This document shows positions 1-12,600 of a DNA stretch of 64,000 nucleotides, piece by piece. Position numbers and translations under genes: made by a program. Origin of the DNA: Sapria himalayana. Lineage: Eukaryota > Streptophyta > Magnoliopsida > Malpighiales > Rafflesiaceae. Each line of letters opens with the position of its first letter. Position 1 is the first letter of the stretch. Location of the stretch: contig JAREIK010000751.1 of the NCBI GenBank assembly GCA_029783825.1, positions 115,001-179,000 of the forward strand, in the 5' to 3' direction. The notes under the pieces are model-generated. The model was not told the origin of the DNA. It saw only the letters and a list, made by a program, of their open reading frames with translations, and made no database searches.

Positions 1-32
1 AACTCTAAACGGGAGGAACCTATCTCGAATTC

Positions 33-3000
33 TTATGCACCTTTCTGAGTACCCTCTTTTGCTAACTTACCTGCTAAGGCATTTGCTTCCCTGTAAATAT
101 GAGTGATCGTGGCATTCCGCTCCTTCATCATTTCTCTAATTCTTTCTACATCTTCTAATTTCCACAGCTCTAACCTTTTTGAGTCTAGTCCAACTAGAAT
201 AATCGAATCCACCTGAATCTTGATGTTCTTGAGTGCTAACCTTTCGCAAGTTTGCAATCCTCTTAATAAGGCCTGAATCTCTGCTTGTAAAACAGAGCTA
301 GTCTTATTTTTCATTATGAATGTTCGAATTATATTTCTGCATGAATCCCTAACCACTCCCCCCCTGCTATTCCTGTATTTCTATGAAAACTATCATCTGT
401 ATTCAGGGTCACCCATCCAGCTGGTGGTTTTTCCCAAGTTACATTTTTACCCCCGACCATCTCTCCTTTTTTAGAGTCAAAGCCCAGTTATCCACTAGCT
501 CCTTGCAATCTTTTATATTTCTTACTTTGACCAGTTTAGTAATAGATATGATTAAGATTTCTTTTTTGATATCTTTTAAGATTTCCTCCACGTTCATTCT
601 CAAGCCTTCAAATCTACTCTTATTTCTAGCCTTCCATATGCTTCACACTATTACAGGAGGGAGATTCTCTATAAACCAAGTGCATGCTTTATTTCTAGAT
701 TTGCTCCTTTCCCAATGAAGTATTCTATGTTTTAGCCCTTCTACCTTATGTTGTGAGAGCTCAAGCTATCTCCATACTTCTTTTGCTATTGACCCTATCG
801 AAAAAAGATGATTCGTGCTTTCCTCTGCTAAAAAACAGCATTCATACCTAGATGCTAACCTAATACCTTTCCTCTAAATATTGGTATCTACCGAGGTGGC
901 TTCTAACAACATCCTCCGCATGAACGATTTCATTTTTTTCGGGGTGTCTCTTTTTCCTCTGGATATTGTTTAGTCTTTGTCATAACCTTTTAAATATGAG
1001 TTGTGGCTCGCTCTTTTTCCTTATCAATTCTTTTGCTGACCTCAGAGTAAAAGATCCTTGTGCATTTAAGGTCCATTTCCAGCCACTTTTGTTTAATCTT
1101 GAGTGAGATTCCACTATCTCTTTACGCTTGTGCATGGCCTTCCAGGCTATTGAAACTTTCCTCGTGTTCTTTATTGGTTCCTTGTCCCAACCATATTTAT
1201 ACCGCACATGAACCTAGCCCAAATACTTTCATTCTCTTTTAATCTCCACCAGCTCTTACAAGCCCATGTACCTACTGTATCTATTAGGCTCGTAAACCCC
1301 AGACCAGCCTCCTCATTGGGTCTACATAAGTCATTCCATTTGCGCCAGTGTAATTTAGGCTTCCCCTACTTTTTCCCCCACAAAAAATTTACCATTTCTT
1401 TTTCTAGTTTTTTATCACCTTTTTTAAAGGTTGCATAACTGATAAGATGTGTGCTACAGAGCCTTGTAGCACATGCTTGATTAATGCAATTCTGCCCCCA
1501 TGCTTGGTAGGTCTTCTTTCCAGCCCACTATTTACTTTCTCAACTTTTCTACCTGATGGTTTAAGTACTCTTCTCTTAGCCTGCCCTCGAATATCAGGCA
1601 GCCCTAATATGTTAACGCTCCCCTCTTTTGAGTAAAATTAGTGATGTTTTTAACCCTTTGAATTACCCTATCTGGAGCTTTCACTGCTAACATGAATTGA
1701 CATTTATTAGTTTTTAATATTTGCCCTATTTTTTTTTCTAAGGTATGCAATAACTCCTTAAAATTAGTAAGAGATTTTATACTCGCATTGGTGAAGATGA
1801 TCACATCATCTACATATGCCAGGCAGACTATATGCGGAGTATTCTTTGGTTGCCTGAAAGTTAAGATTTCCCCTCGCACATCCTTTCTTTTAAGTTTAGA
1901 AGCAAAAATTCTAGGTAAATATTAAAAAGATAAGGAGATTGTGGGTCTCCCTACCTCAATCCTCTTCTTGGCTTAAATTCCTCACTTTTTTGACCATTTA
2001 TTATTATCCAAACCCATACGCTTAATATGCATCTAGATATTAGATCTATCCAGAACTCAAAGAATCTCATTTTCTTGCATGGAATAACATAGGGTAGACC
2101 ATTCTACCCTATCAAATACCTTGGTCAGATCTAGCTTAAGAACTACATTGTATCCCCTAACCTTTTCCCCGATATCCCTTATTAGTTCTGATGCTAAACT
2201 TATGTTTTCTAGCATTAGTCTATTTTTAATGAATCCTGATTGCTCCTGTGAGACTATATTTGGAATAATATCTTTTAATATGTTTTGCAATAGCTTCGCT
2301 AAAATTTTATATATAGCATGACATAGACTAATCGGCTGAAAATCCTCACATTTCTACGGATTCTTGGACTTTGAAATGAGTACAATAAAAGAGCTTAACC
2401 ATGCTTTTGTAATATCTGCTCCTGCGAATATCCATCCGATGGCCTGAGTTAGCTCTTTCTTGACTATGTGCCAGCATAATTGAAAGAACGCATTGTTTCA
2501 TCCATCTGGCCCTGCTGCACAATCTTTATTCATACTAAATACTGATAACCTTACCTCCTCCACTTCTGGAAATTCTTCCAGTTTACTATTTTCATCTTTG
2601 GAAACTTTATGCCTGATTACCTACATTAGGTTATCTCCTACATGTGTGTTATCCTAACTTAAATGATTTATCAAGTATTGTTATAGATGGGATTATATCT
2701 AATCCTTTTTCAATACCCATTCACCTTTGGCGTTTGATACCTTTGGTTCTCTGCTTGTTGCATTTAATTTTTGCCATCATATGGAAAAATCTTGTATTAT
2801 TATCTCCTTCTTTTAGTCAATTTATTTTTGCTCTTTGCTTCCAGAAGGCCTCCTCCATGTTTAATCTCAATTTTAGCTCTGCCTCTGCTTTGCTTAACTC
2901 ATGTTTGTTCACCTCCTTTTAGTATCTTTCATATTTTATTTCACACTTCTCTACACGCTCTTCAGCCTGCAAGAATTGTTTGTATTTTTCCAAAACTTTC

Positions 3001-3848
3001 TTTATTCCATTTAATTAAACAAAAATTTAGCCTGCGCAAATTAAGAGCTAGTACGTGCAGCTGATTTCTTGATGCAAGCTCTGACCAAGAACCATTTACT
3101 ACCGACTCAAATTTTCCATAACTTTTCTACATATTCTGAAATTTAAAGGAGGATGCCAGCCTGTGATTTGAGCTACATGTTAAGTTCATTGGACTATGAT
3201 CAGAGCAGGTTCTATTCAAGTGTCTACTAATTGTAGCACCTAGCTATTCTACCCATTTTGCATTACACAAAAATCTATCAGGTCTTGCCCATATAGCATC
3301 TCTCTTCCTCCAGTTATTGCACCAGGTGAATTTTGCTCCGAGATATTCTATTTCCATTAGGTTTGTATTTGCAAACACCTCATTAAAATGAGCTATTACT
3401 TCAGCGTCTGGACGTCTACCTCCTTTTTCTTACTAATACTCTTAATCACATTAAAGACTCCCACAATCATCCATGTGAGATCCTTCGATGCAATCTCCAT
3501 CATATCCTACCGAAGAGTTTTCCTCTCCTCCCAATAGTTTTTAGCATAGACTGCTGATAATAACAAATCAGTGCAGCTACTGATTTTTAAGTGTATCATT
3601 TGCTCTATATCTTTTAGGACTGTGGCATCTAATTTGTTATCCCACATTACCTTGACCTTACCATTAAGATTTTCTATAGCTTTATCAAAGCCCATAGACT
3701 TTTTATATTTATCAATTTGGTAACTATCTATCATCGGTTCAGCTACCAACATAATTATTGGTTTATGGATTTTAATCAATTTTTTTAATCTAATTAGAAA
3801 GGGTGTATTTTCCACCCCTCTTATGTTCCAATATATGAGCCTAACCAT
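33..3848 (-). pseudogene. LINE A ORF2: endonuclease-RT-zf-RVT-RNase H remnant
   Basis: ORF2 begins with MVRLIYWNIRGV at 3848, the usual start of the AP-endonuclease domain. The endonuclease is open to 3507 and then broken; TWCNNW and SDHSP remnants follow in 3180-3340. RT islands are 2057-2290, with LDLTKVFDRVEW (motif A), and 1604-1879, with the catalytic box as YVDD (1803-1818). A linker/zf-RVT island is at 980-1207. RNase H is at 33-440, split by a frameshift in a C7 run at 358-364. Its last catalytic Asp is lost (EANALAG instead of EANxLAD), and a stop at 33-35 removes the usual C-terminal tail. No functional protein is expected. Confidence 0.85.
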
Positions 3849-5165
3849 TAAAAGCTGATTTTGCTTAAGCTCTCGTCATGCATTTTGAATCATATTTCAT
3901 CATTAGGTTTTTCTTGTTTCTTGATGGTTTTGTATAAGATGGTTCTGTTTTTGTATCCTTGAAGCTTTTTCTAAGTTGAAAAACCATTAATTTTAATTCT
4001 TCCATGACTTACTCTATTGTATATGCATCTCATTTTGTTATTGTCGTATATAGATCATCTTTTGGGTTACGTATTTTCAGCCTATTAGTATACCTGTTTT
4101 GAATTAGTAAGCTTTAGCTTTTTACATCTGATTCATTTTCAGAAAAATCTAACTCATCCACATCATCCAGCTTAGATTCTCCTCCCCAGTCTTTACTTTC
4201 TTCTTCAGCCTATTTTCTCTAATACTCCTTTTGTATTCTGGATTGACAGTTGAGGCCAAGGCCGTCTCAACCTTTGCTATAACCTTTTTTGAAACACTAA
4301 ACTGCTCTTTCTTTCCTAACCCCTCATTGCCTACCCTGCCCCTCCCCTCTCTTTTCCTCTCACCCCCTTGCCTCTGAGTCTCATACCCTTCAGAAGGAGT
4401 TCCCTCATTCGGATGCTCCTCCAAGTTAGCTCCTTCTTCATCCTCATATATAACCTTACCCACTATGTCTTCCTTACTTCTCCTTACTGCCCTATCTAGC
4501 CCTATACCTTTTCTGACCCATTTCAGCTTGCTCCTTACCCTTCCCATGGGCTGCCAAAATCACTTTTCATCACTCACAGCCAATCCATAGTTTCTGTGGA
4601 GGCAGTGTAAGTAATTTGGTCTAGATGCATACTCGAGCTCAATTTTGTCTAGTCATGGAGGCCGTAGCCTCATCTCTCATGATAGGTTTTCCCACGTATG
4701 ATGCAATTGAGTGCAAAGCCAGTTTATTATAGAAGGGAAGATGCAAATTAGGGAGAAAGAAGCATACCGGAGTGAATGGTGGCTATTCCAGTGGATTGAT
4801 ATCGATCGTCAACTTAAAAATGTGCATCGGGAAGCCATTTACATACCATAGAGCTCACAGTCATTACCTGTTGAAGTCATCCTCCAGAGTGTGTTGCATA
4901 AACACGTGTTTTGAGTCAAAAACTCAAACTTGGTTATACCATTAAGATTAAGTGAAGAGATGAAATCGTGAATGTTGATAAAGCGATGCTTAGCATGGGA
5001 GAATTTCCATACGAGCATGTAGTTAAATATGGGCTGGAAAATGCTCAATCACGGCCGAAGAAAAAAGGATCGATGGAAACTCTTCTTTATTTCCAACGGT
5101 AGGAGATAATTGAGCGAAATATTGAATAATTGAGGTAAAGGACTTCTTATTAGCAAGGGAGTCAT
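3841..5165 (-). pseudogene. LINE A ORF1 (gag-like) remnant lacking the zinc knuckle
   Basis: The start codon at 5165-5163 is placed by alignment with the LLLNNKSFA start of the other copies. The frame is heavily broken across the DUF4283-like part: 4839-5048 is a fragment matching FEYxLIGKFSHGRPR, and 4559-4850 carries broken RDEAT-like and KIW-like matches. After FWQ the sequence jumps directly to MGRVRSKLKW (4149-4547 open). The CX2CX4HX4C knuckle found in the other copies therefore appears to be deleted. The ORF ends AFNG-stop at 3841 and overlaps the ORF2 ATG by 8 nt. Confidence 0.65.
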
Positions 5166-5280
5166 TTTGACTCTTTTGAGCTTGAATCTAGCTCTTTCTA
5201 GCTGAAAATGGAGATTTGTGTCTCTAGATTTCGAGTTTTCTCTCTCTAGAAGTTGAGACAGTTTCTCTAGCATAATGAGT
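5166..5280 (-). promoter_or_regulatory. LINE A 5' leader with GAGA repeats
   Basis: The leader carries CTAGAGAGAGAAAA-like motifs on the element strand (near 5236-5250, with weaker forms at 5218-5228 and 5261-5270). It matches the leaders of B, C, D, G and H, which identifies A as near full length at its 5' end. A promoter role is inferred only from the position and conservation of the motif. Confidence 0.5.
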
Positions 5281-5552
5281 GAATTTAGTATTCTTCTTTT
5301 ATTATTATTCATCATCATCATCTTCTTCTTCTCCTTCTTCCTCTTCTTATTCTTCGTATTGTTCTTATTCTTCTATGTATTTCTCTTTCTCTTCTTCTTC
5401 ATTTTCTTCTTTTTCTTCTTCCTCTTCTTTTTCTTTTTCTTCCTCCTCCTCCTCTTCTTCTTCTTCTTCCTCATCTTCTTTTTCTTCGTCTTCTTCTTCT
5501 TCTTCTCCTCCTCCTCCTCCTCCTCTTCTTCTTCTTCTTCCTCTTCTTCCTT

Positions 5553-5591
<39 letters not shown>

Positions 5592-6461
5592 CTCTTCTTC
5601 CTCTTCCTCTTCTTCTTCTTCTTCTTCTTCTTCTTCTTCCTCCTCCTCCTCTTCTTTTTCTTCTTCATCTTCTTTTATTACTTATTATTATTCTTCTTCC
5701 ACTTCTTCTTCTTCTTCCTCTACTTCTTTTTCTTCTTCTTCTTCTTGTTCTTCTTTTTCTTTTTGTTATTCCTCTTCTTCTTCTTCTTATTCCGCTTACT
5801 ATTCTTCTTCTTCTTCTTCTTCTTCTTTATCCTCTTCTTCTTCATTCGCTTCTTCCTCTTTTTCTTTTTCTTCTTCTTCCTCTTCTTCTTCTTCTACTTC
5901 TTCTTCCACTTCTTCTTCTTCTTCTTCTTCTCTTCTTCTTCTTTTTCTTTTTCTTTTTCTTCTTTTCCTCTTCTTCTTCTTTTTGTTCTTCCTATTATTA
6001 TTCTTCTTCTTCCTCTTCTTTATATTCTTCTTCTTCTACTACTTCTTCTTATTCTCCTCTTTTGACTCTTCTTCTTCTTCTTTTTTTTCTTCTTCTACTA
6101 CTTCATTTTCCTCTTCTTCCTCTTTTTCTTCTTCCTCTTCTTCCTCCTCCACTTCTTCTTCTTCCTCTTCTTCTTCTTCTTACTCTTCTTCCTCTTCTTC
6201 CTCTTTTTCTTCTTCTTCTTCTTCCACTTTTTCTTCCTCCTCCACTTCTTCTTCTTCCTCTTCTTCTTCTTATTACTCTTCTTCCTCTTCTTCCTCTTTT
6301 TCTTCTTCTTCTTCTTCTTCTTCTTCCACTTTTTCTTCCTCTTCTTCTTCTTCCACTTATTCCTTCTTCTTCTTCTTATACTAATTCTCCTTCTTCCACT
6401 TTTTCTTCTTCATATTCTTCTTCTTATTCCTCCTCCTCCTCCTCATCATCTTCTTCTTCTT

Positions 6462-6600
6462 CAACTTTTTATTTTTCTTCTTCTTTCTCTTCTTCTGCCT
6501 CTACTTCTTCTTCTTATTCCTCCTCCTCCTCTTCTTCTTCTTCTTCAACTTTTTCTTTTTCTTCTTCTTTCTCTTCTTCTGCCTCTACTTCTTCTTCTTA
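6462..6600 (+). repeat. 84-bp tandem subrepeat inside the A-B tract
   Basis: The phrase CAACTTTTT...TTTCTCTTCTTCTGCCTCTACTTC occurs from 6462 and again from 6546, a spacing of 84 bp. The copies are nearly identical although the sequence is not a pure triplet repeat, so the unit was duplicated as a block. Confidence 0.7.
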
Positions 6601-7795
6601 TTCCTCTGTCCTTGTTCTTCTTCCTCTTCTTCTTCTTCATGTTCTTTTTTTTTCTTCTTCTTCTTATTCCTTCTCTTCTTCTTCTTCTTATTCATCTTCT
6701 TCTTCTTATTATTCTTCTTTTAATTCATCTTCTTCTTTTTCTTCTTCCAGCTATTCTTCTTCTTCTTCTTCCTCTTCTTCTACTTCTTCTCCCTCCACTT
6801 CTTCCTCTTCTTATTTTTCTTCTTCCTCTTCTTCCTCTTCTTTTCTTCATCTTCCTTTCTTCATCATCATCTTCTTCTTTTCTTCTTCTTCTTCTTCCTC
6901 CTCTTCTTATTCTTCTTCTTCCTCCTACTCCTCCACTTCTTCTTCTTCCTCTTCTTTGTCTTCTTCATATTCTTCCTCCTCATCATCATCATCATCTTCT
7001 TCATCTTCCTCTTCCTCTTCTTTTTCTTCTACTTCTTCTCTTGTTCTTCTTCTACTTCTTCCTCCTCTTCTTCTTTTTCTTCTTCCCTTTTATCTTCCAG
7101 TTCTTATCTTTCGTCTTCCTCTTCTTCTTCTTCTTCTCCCTACTCTTCTTCTTCTTCTTCTTTTTCTTCTTCCACTTCTTATTCTTCTTCATATTCTTCC
7201 TCTTCTTCTGCTTCATCTTATTCCTCTTCTTCTTATCCTTCTTCCACTTCTTCTTTTTTTCTTTTTCTTCTTCCTCTTCTTCCTCTTCTTTTTCGTCCTC
7301 ATCTTCTTCTTCTTCCTCCTCCTCCTCTTCTTCTTCTTCTTCTTCTTTCTCTTCTGCTTCTTCTTCTTCTTCTTCGTCCACTTCTTACTCGTCTTCTTCT
7401 TCTTTTTCTTCTACTTCCTCTTCTTCTTCTACTTCATTATTATTATCATTATCTTCTTTTTCTTCTTCTTCTTCTTCTTCTTCTTCTTCTTGTTCCTCTT
7501 CTTCTTCTTCTTATTATTTCACTTCTTCTTCTTTTTTCTTTATCTTCATCTTCCTCTGCTTCCTCTTCTTCTTTTTCTTCTTCTTCTTCTTCTTCCTCTA
7601 CTTCTTCCTATTATTTTTATTATTCTTCTTCTTCCTCCTCATCCTCCTCCTCTTCTTCTTCTTCCTCTTCTTTTTTTTTTCTTCTTTCTCTTCTTCTTAA
7701 TCTTCATCCTCTTCTTCTTCATTTTCTTTTTCTTCTTCTTTTTCTTCCTCTTCTTTTTTTTCGTCTTCTTCTTCTTCCTCTTCTTCTTCATCTTA

Positions 7796-7826
<31 letters not shown>

Positions 7827-8116
7827 TCTTCTTCTTCTTCTTATTCCTCTAATCTTCTTCTTCTTCTTCCTCCTTTTCTATTCTTCTTTTTCCTCTTCTT
7901 CTTCTTCCTCCTCTTCTTCTTATTCCTCTTCCTCTTCTTCTTCTTCCTCTTCTTCTTCCTCCTCCTCCTCCTCCTCCTCCTCCTCCTCTCTTCTTCTTCT
8001 TCCTCTTCTTCTTCTTCCTCTTCCTCTTCTTCTTCTTCTTCTTCTTCTTCTTCTTCTTCTTCCTCCTCCTCCTCCTCCTCTTCTTCTTCTTCTTCCTCTT
8101 CCTCTTCTTTTTTTTT

Positions 8117-8148
<32 letters not shown>

Positions 8149-8723
8149 TTCCTCTTCCTCCTCCTCCTCTTCTTCTTCTTCTTCTTCCTCCACTTTTTCA
8201 TCTTCTTCTTTTTCTTATTATTATTCTTCTTCCTCTTCTTTTTATCCTTCTTCTTCTTCTTCTTCTACCTCCTCCTCCTCCTCTTCTTCTTCTTTTTCTT
8301 CTTCTTCTTATTCTTCTTCCTCGTATTCATCTTTTTCTTCTTCTTCTTCCTCTTTTTCTTCATATTTTTCTTCTTCTTCTTCTTCTTCTTCTTCTTCCTC
8401 CTCCTCCTCCTCCTCTTCTTCTTATTCATCATCAGCATCATCATTATCTTCTTTTTCTTCTTCCTCTTCTTCTTCATATTCTTCCTCTTTTTATTATCCT
8501 TCTTCTTCATCCTCCTCCTCCTATTCTTCTTCGTCTTCTTATTCTTCTTCTTTTTTTATTCTTCTTTTTTTTTCTTCTTCTTCCTATTCTTCTTCTACTT
8601 ATTCTTATTCTTCCTCCTCTTCTTCTTTTTCTTCTTATTCTTCCTCCTTCTCCTTCTCCTCCTCCTTCTTCTCCTCCTCTTCTTCTTCTTCTTCTTTTCT
8701 TCTTCTTCTTCTTCTTCTTATTC

Positions 8724-8739
8724 TTCTTCATCTTCTTTT
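8724..8739. repeat. Target-site duplication of LINE B, 3' side
   Basis: TTCTTCATCTTCTTTT directly abuts the LINE B 3' end. It is identical to 14872-14887 on the other side. The CATC interruption makes a chance match within the tract less likely. Confidence 0.6.
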
Positions 8740-9667
8740 AAAAAAAAAAGGTTTATTTTATTAAATATAACCCTCTCTTTTGGCGGAGGAATACCATTTG
8801 TACAAACTAGCATCTACCCATTTCCCTTTTACACCCTTATACAAGAAAGAACAAAAAAATCGTGAACTATATAACTTTTATGTTTATTTCTTTAGAATTC
8901 TTTTCCCAGCTTTTTATAATTTCTCTTATCTTTCTGTTTTGAGTCCCCTTACTATCTCCTTGTGCATTGTCTAATCTCCTTTCTTGCTGCTCTTACGGTT
9001 TTGCTCTTTCTTTGACCTTCTTTCTTTAACTTCTACATTGCTAACAATTCCTGCAAAACATACTTGCAATGCATCTATCCATTTACCATTTCTCATATGC
9101 TAACCTTTATTTTAAACGCCCTCTACTTTGCTGTTTCAGATTCTCCAATGGAGTTTTTTCTGCCTATTTTCAGCTCCTCTAACACACCTTTCTTTATCCT
9201 TTGACCTCTTTCCTTTAGCATCTCTTGCCTTTAGCTTTTCTAGATCTGAAATGTCTCCTCTACTATTCCTAAACTCTACTTATACAGACTCTATTAACTT
9301 TTTAACTCCATAAATTAACACATGACTCCTCCTTTCCTTTTATACAAGGTTTCGGATAAAAGACTTGTATAATAAAGTTCAAATAAAATAAAATGACGGG
9401 GATTTTACCGCCTTCAAACTTGATTGCCATATCTTGTAGATGTTTTCCTTTCTAAGCTTCAAACCTATTATGCTGCTAAGAAAACAAAAAATACTAGCAA
9501 CGAACTATTATAAGTTTTCTGTATTTTTTACCTCCTTTTCCTCTTGTTCCTGTTTGATCTATTGTGTATTCATTTGAATCCGAATCCCTGCCAAGAATAC
9601 TTCACAACAAGCAGTAATTTATTTCAAGATATATGTATTCAATATTGTTATCCACTACTTCTATTAT
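8740..9667 (-). other. LINE B 3' UTR
   Basis: This is 0.93 kb of AT-rich noncoding sequence between the ORF2 stop and the A tail. A phrase like TTAACACATGAC near 9312-9325 recurs in the 3' UTRs of D and E, tying the three copies to one subfamily. No gene or intact ORF is seen. Confidence 0.75.
8771..8805 (-). other. LINE B 3' terminal box
   Basis: The conserved box reads on the + strand CCCTCTCTTTTGGCGGAGGA then ATACCATTTGTACAA. It lies 31 bp from the target-site duplication. On the element strand CCTC and GAGG can pair around a loop of about 10 nt. Confidence 0.75.
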
Positions 9668-12600
9668 TTATCCCGCTTTGTTCTTGCTTATTCTTAGATA
9701 AGGAAATTTCTGCTTATCTAATCTAGCTATTCCTTTCAGTTTTAGCGGTAAAGATTCCTCATCATATTCCACTACCCCCTCTGTCAGTCCTATTTTAGTA
9801 AGATTATCTGCCAGTGTATTCGCTTCCCTGTATACATGTAATATTGATGCATCCAATTCTTTAGCGAGATTAACTATTATTTCTATCTCCTCCTCATGCC
9901 GCCACAATACTAATTTTTTATTAAATAACTCAACCAGTAATATTGAATCTACCTGAATTTGCAGATATATATATTCTAGCTTTTTGCAAATATATAGTCC
10001 TTCTTTTAGCGCCCTAATTTTCGAGTGGAGAGCCGAGGAGGATTTCCCAACAAGTGTGAAGGCTTTCCTAATGCTACCATCAGAGTCTCTTATTACACCT
10101 CCTACACCTGCTAATCCTGTATCCCTATTGAAACTCCCATCAGTATTCAGAGATAGCTTCCCTGCTGGAGGCTTATTCCAACTTATACTTTTAACCCAAT
10201 GCCGCCTAACTATGTTAATTGAGAGGTTCCATGTTTTCATGACTTCTTTTTATATTTCTCTATTATCTGTTATTATAGGTTTTATACAGGATATATTGCT
10301 AATTTCTATCTTAATATCTTTTAAAATTTTTTTTGAATTCATTTTTATGCCCTCAAATCTGCTTTTATTCCTTGCTTTCCATATACACCAAATTACTATG
10401 TGTGGTAAGTTTTAATTTAACCATTTCTTTGTGGGTGTTTTTGGAGTATCCCTCCCCCATCTTTTAATTCTCTCTATTAAAGTTACATTCTTACTATTTA
10501 CTTGACTAAGACCCTCCATCTCTCTCCATATTTCTTCTGTAATTTTCCCTTCCGAAAATAGATGATCCAAAGATTCTATTGCTTGATAACATCAATCGCA
10601 TCTGGATACTATCTTTATACCCTTTCTTTGAACATTTGTGTCTACAGGTAATGCATTCACAAGAGCTTTCCATGCGACCGAGCACATTTTTTTGCGGAGT
10701 GTCTTCCTTCCAGACCCATTTAAAAAGTGGGTTAATCTATTTTTTCTTTCGAATCAGATTCTTTATCGTTTTAAGTGTAAATTTACCTTGGGGAGTGAGG
10801 GTCCATTTCCAGCCACTCTTCTCCATTTTTGAATGAGATTCCACTATTTCTTTCTGTTTTTCTAATACTTTCCAATTATTCGAGGCCTTATTCTTATTAA
10901 TTTTCTCATGTTCTAAGTATTTAGCTCTCATATATCTCGCCCATAGACTATTATTTTCTTTTAGCCTCCACCATCCTTTACAGTCCCAAGTAGCTGCCAG
11001 ATCTTGTAACTTAATTAAACCTAATCCGGCTTCCTCTTTTGGGTAGCAAATATCCTCCCATTTCTTCCAATGTAGTTTATTTTTACCTTCTTTTTTGCCC
11101 CATAAAAAGTTAGTCATATCTTTTTCTAGTTTTTTCGTAAATTTCTTAGGAGGGTGAATACCTGAAAGAATATGTACCAATGTGCTTTGTAGGACATGAG
11201 AGATTAATGTAATCCTCCCCCCGAAGCTCAGAAGTTCTTCTTTCCAACCTGCTATTTTCTTATTTATTTTCTACTGTAGTGTTATTAAGTACTCTTCTCT
11301 TAATCTTCCCTCGTATATAGGGCAACCTAAGTACATTAGTGCTCCTTATTTATTTACCATATGCCCTATTTCTATTTCAAACGTGTGTAAAAGGTCCATA
11401 AAGCTCGCTAATGATCTTCTACTTGCATTTGTAAAAATTATAAGATCATCCGCATAAGCTAGGCAACCTATTCTTGGGGTGTTTTTTGGTTGTCTGAACG
11501 GAATAATCTTTCCTTCAGATATTCTTTTGTCTAAATTTAATATTAACAGTTTTAAGTATATATCAAATAATAAAGGAGATAGCGGGTCTCCTTGCCTTAA
11601 GCTTTTTTTTGGCTTGAATTCTTCTCCTTTTTTCCCATTTACAATAACTTTAACCCAAAGATTAGATACACATCTGTATATCATATCGATGCATAATTCA
11701 GAAAAGCCAAATTTTTTCATGGCATAATAGAGTATATTCCATTCCACCCTGTCGAAAGCTTTAGATAAATCTAGTTTAATTACTAAATTATCCCCTCTTG
11801 ATTTACTTGCTAGGTCTTTCATCATCTTGGACGCCAGTCTTATATTTTCCATCATTAACCTATTTTTAACGAAGCCCGTTTGTTCCTGGGATATTATAGA
11901 AGGCAGTATATCACTTAATCTATTTTGCAAAATTTTCGTCAAAATCTTATATATCGCATTACATAAGCTTCTGGGTCTAAAATCCTCGCATTTCTGTGGG
12001 GATTTATTTTTTGGGATTAATACAATAAGTGAATCTGCCCATGCTTTAGGGATATCTGCCCCTACCAAGAAACTAGTGATGGCAAGAATGAGATCATTTT
12101 TAATAATCTCCCAGCATACCTGGAAAAAATAATTGTTCCAGCTGTCTGGTCTTGCCGCACTATCTTTGTCCAGGCTGTATACTGCATCTTTGACCTCATC
12201 CATATCCGGGATCTTTTCCATCATTTGATTTTGCTCTTTTGTAAAGTAATTTCTTTCATTAGTGTGTCCCCTTCGTGTATAGGTTGTCCGCATAGTTGAT
12301 TTTTAAAAAATTCTTCAAAAAGAGCTCTTATTTTATTATCTTCTTCTACCCATTTTCCTTATTCATTTTTTATACCTTTAATTTTATTTTTATCAGTTTT
12401 TATTTTGCTCATGTTATGAAAAAATTTCGTGTTTTTATCCCCTTCTTTCAGCCATTTAACTTTTGCACGCTGTTTCCAGAATATTTCTTCCATGTACAGC
12501 TTAAGCCTCAAGTTACCTTTCGTCTTACTTAGTGCCATTCTATCTTCTTCATTATTCGTAGATTCATATTCTATTTATAGCTTTGACACTTCTTCCTCCG

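Larger units (their letters stand above)
1..5280 (-). mobile_element. LINE copy A (plant L1 type, decayed, 3' end outside window)
   Basis: The leftmost LINE runs leftward and leaves the window within the end of its RNase H domain, so its 3' UTR is not seen. The order from the right is GAGA leader, ORF1 remnant, ORF2 remnant. It is one of the most decayed copies: only islands of ORF2 stay open, and stops and frameshifts are dense between them. The right boundary, where the leader gives way to TTC repeat, is approximate because the left target-site duplication lies outside the window. Confidence 0.85.
5281..8739. repeat. (TTC)n/(GAA)n tract between A and B (longest, 3.5 kb)
   Basis: This is imperfect TTC repeat on the + strand with CTC, TTA, TCA and ACT interruptions and local (TCC)n runs, for example 7960-7990. 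It contains tandem subrepeats, including an 84-bp unit near 6462-6600. The very long Ser/Leu/Phe frames on + and Lys/Glu/Arg frames on - are only translations of a triplet repeat with few stops, not genes. There is a sharp change to LINE sequence at 8740. Confidence 0.95.

Noticed and set aside
5275..8201. Very long open frames rich in Ser, Leu and Phe on + (for example 857 codons from 5279) and in Lys, Glu and Arg on -.
   Set aside because: Triplet repeat of TTC, CTT or TCT rarely creates stops, so long frames arise automatically. No domain, no codon-position signal, and the same happens in every tract.
9984..10415. Open frames on the + strand opposite ORF1/ORF2 (for example 143 codons here, also 12296-12532 and 60943-61380).
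   Set aside because: They are antisense shadows of LINE coding sequence; the opposite strand carries the recognisable RNase H, RT or gag-like motifs.
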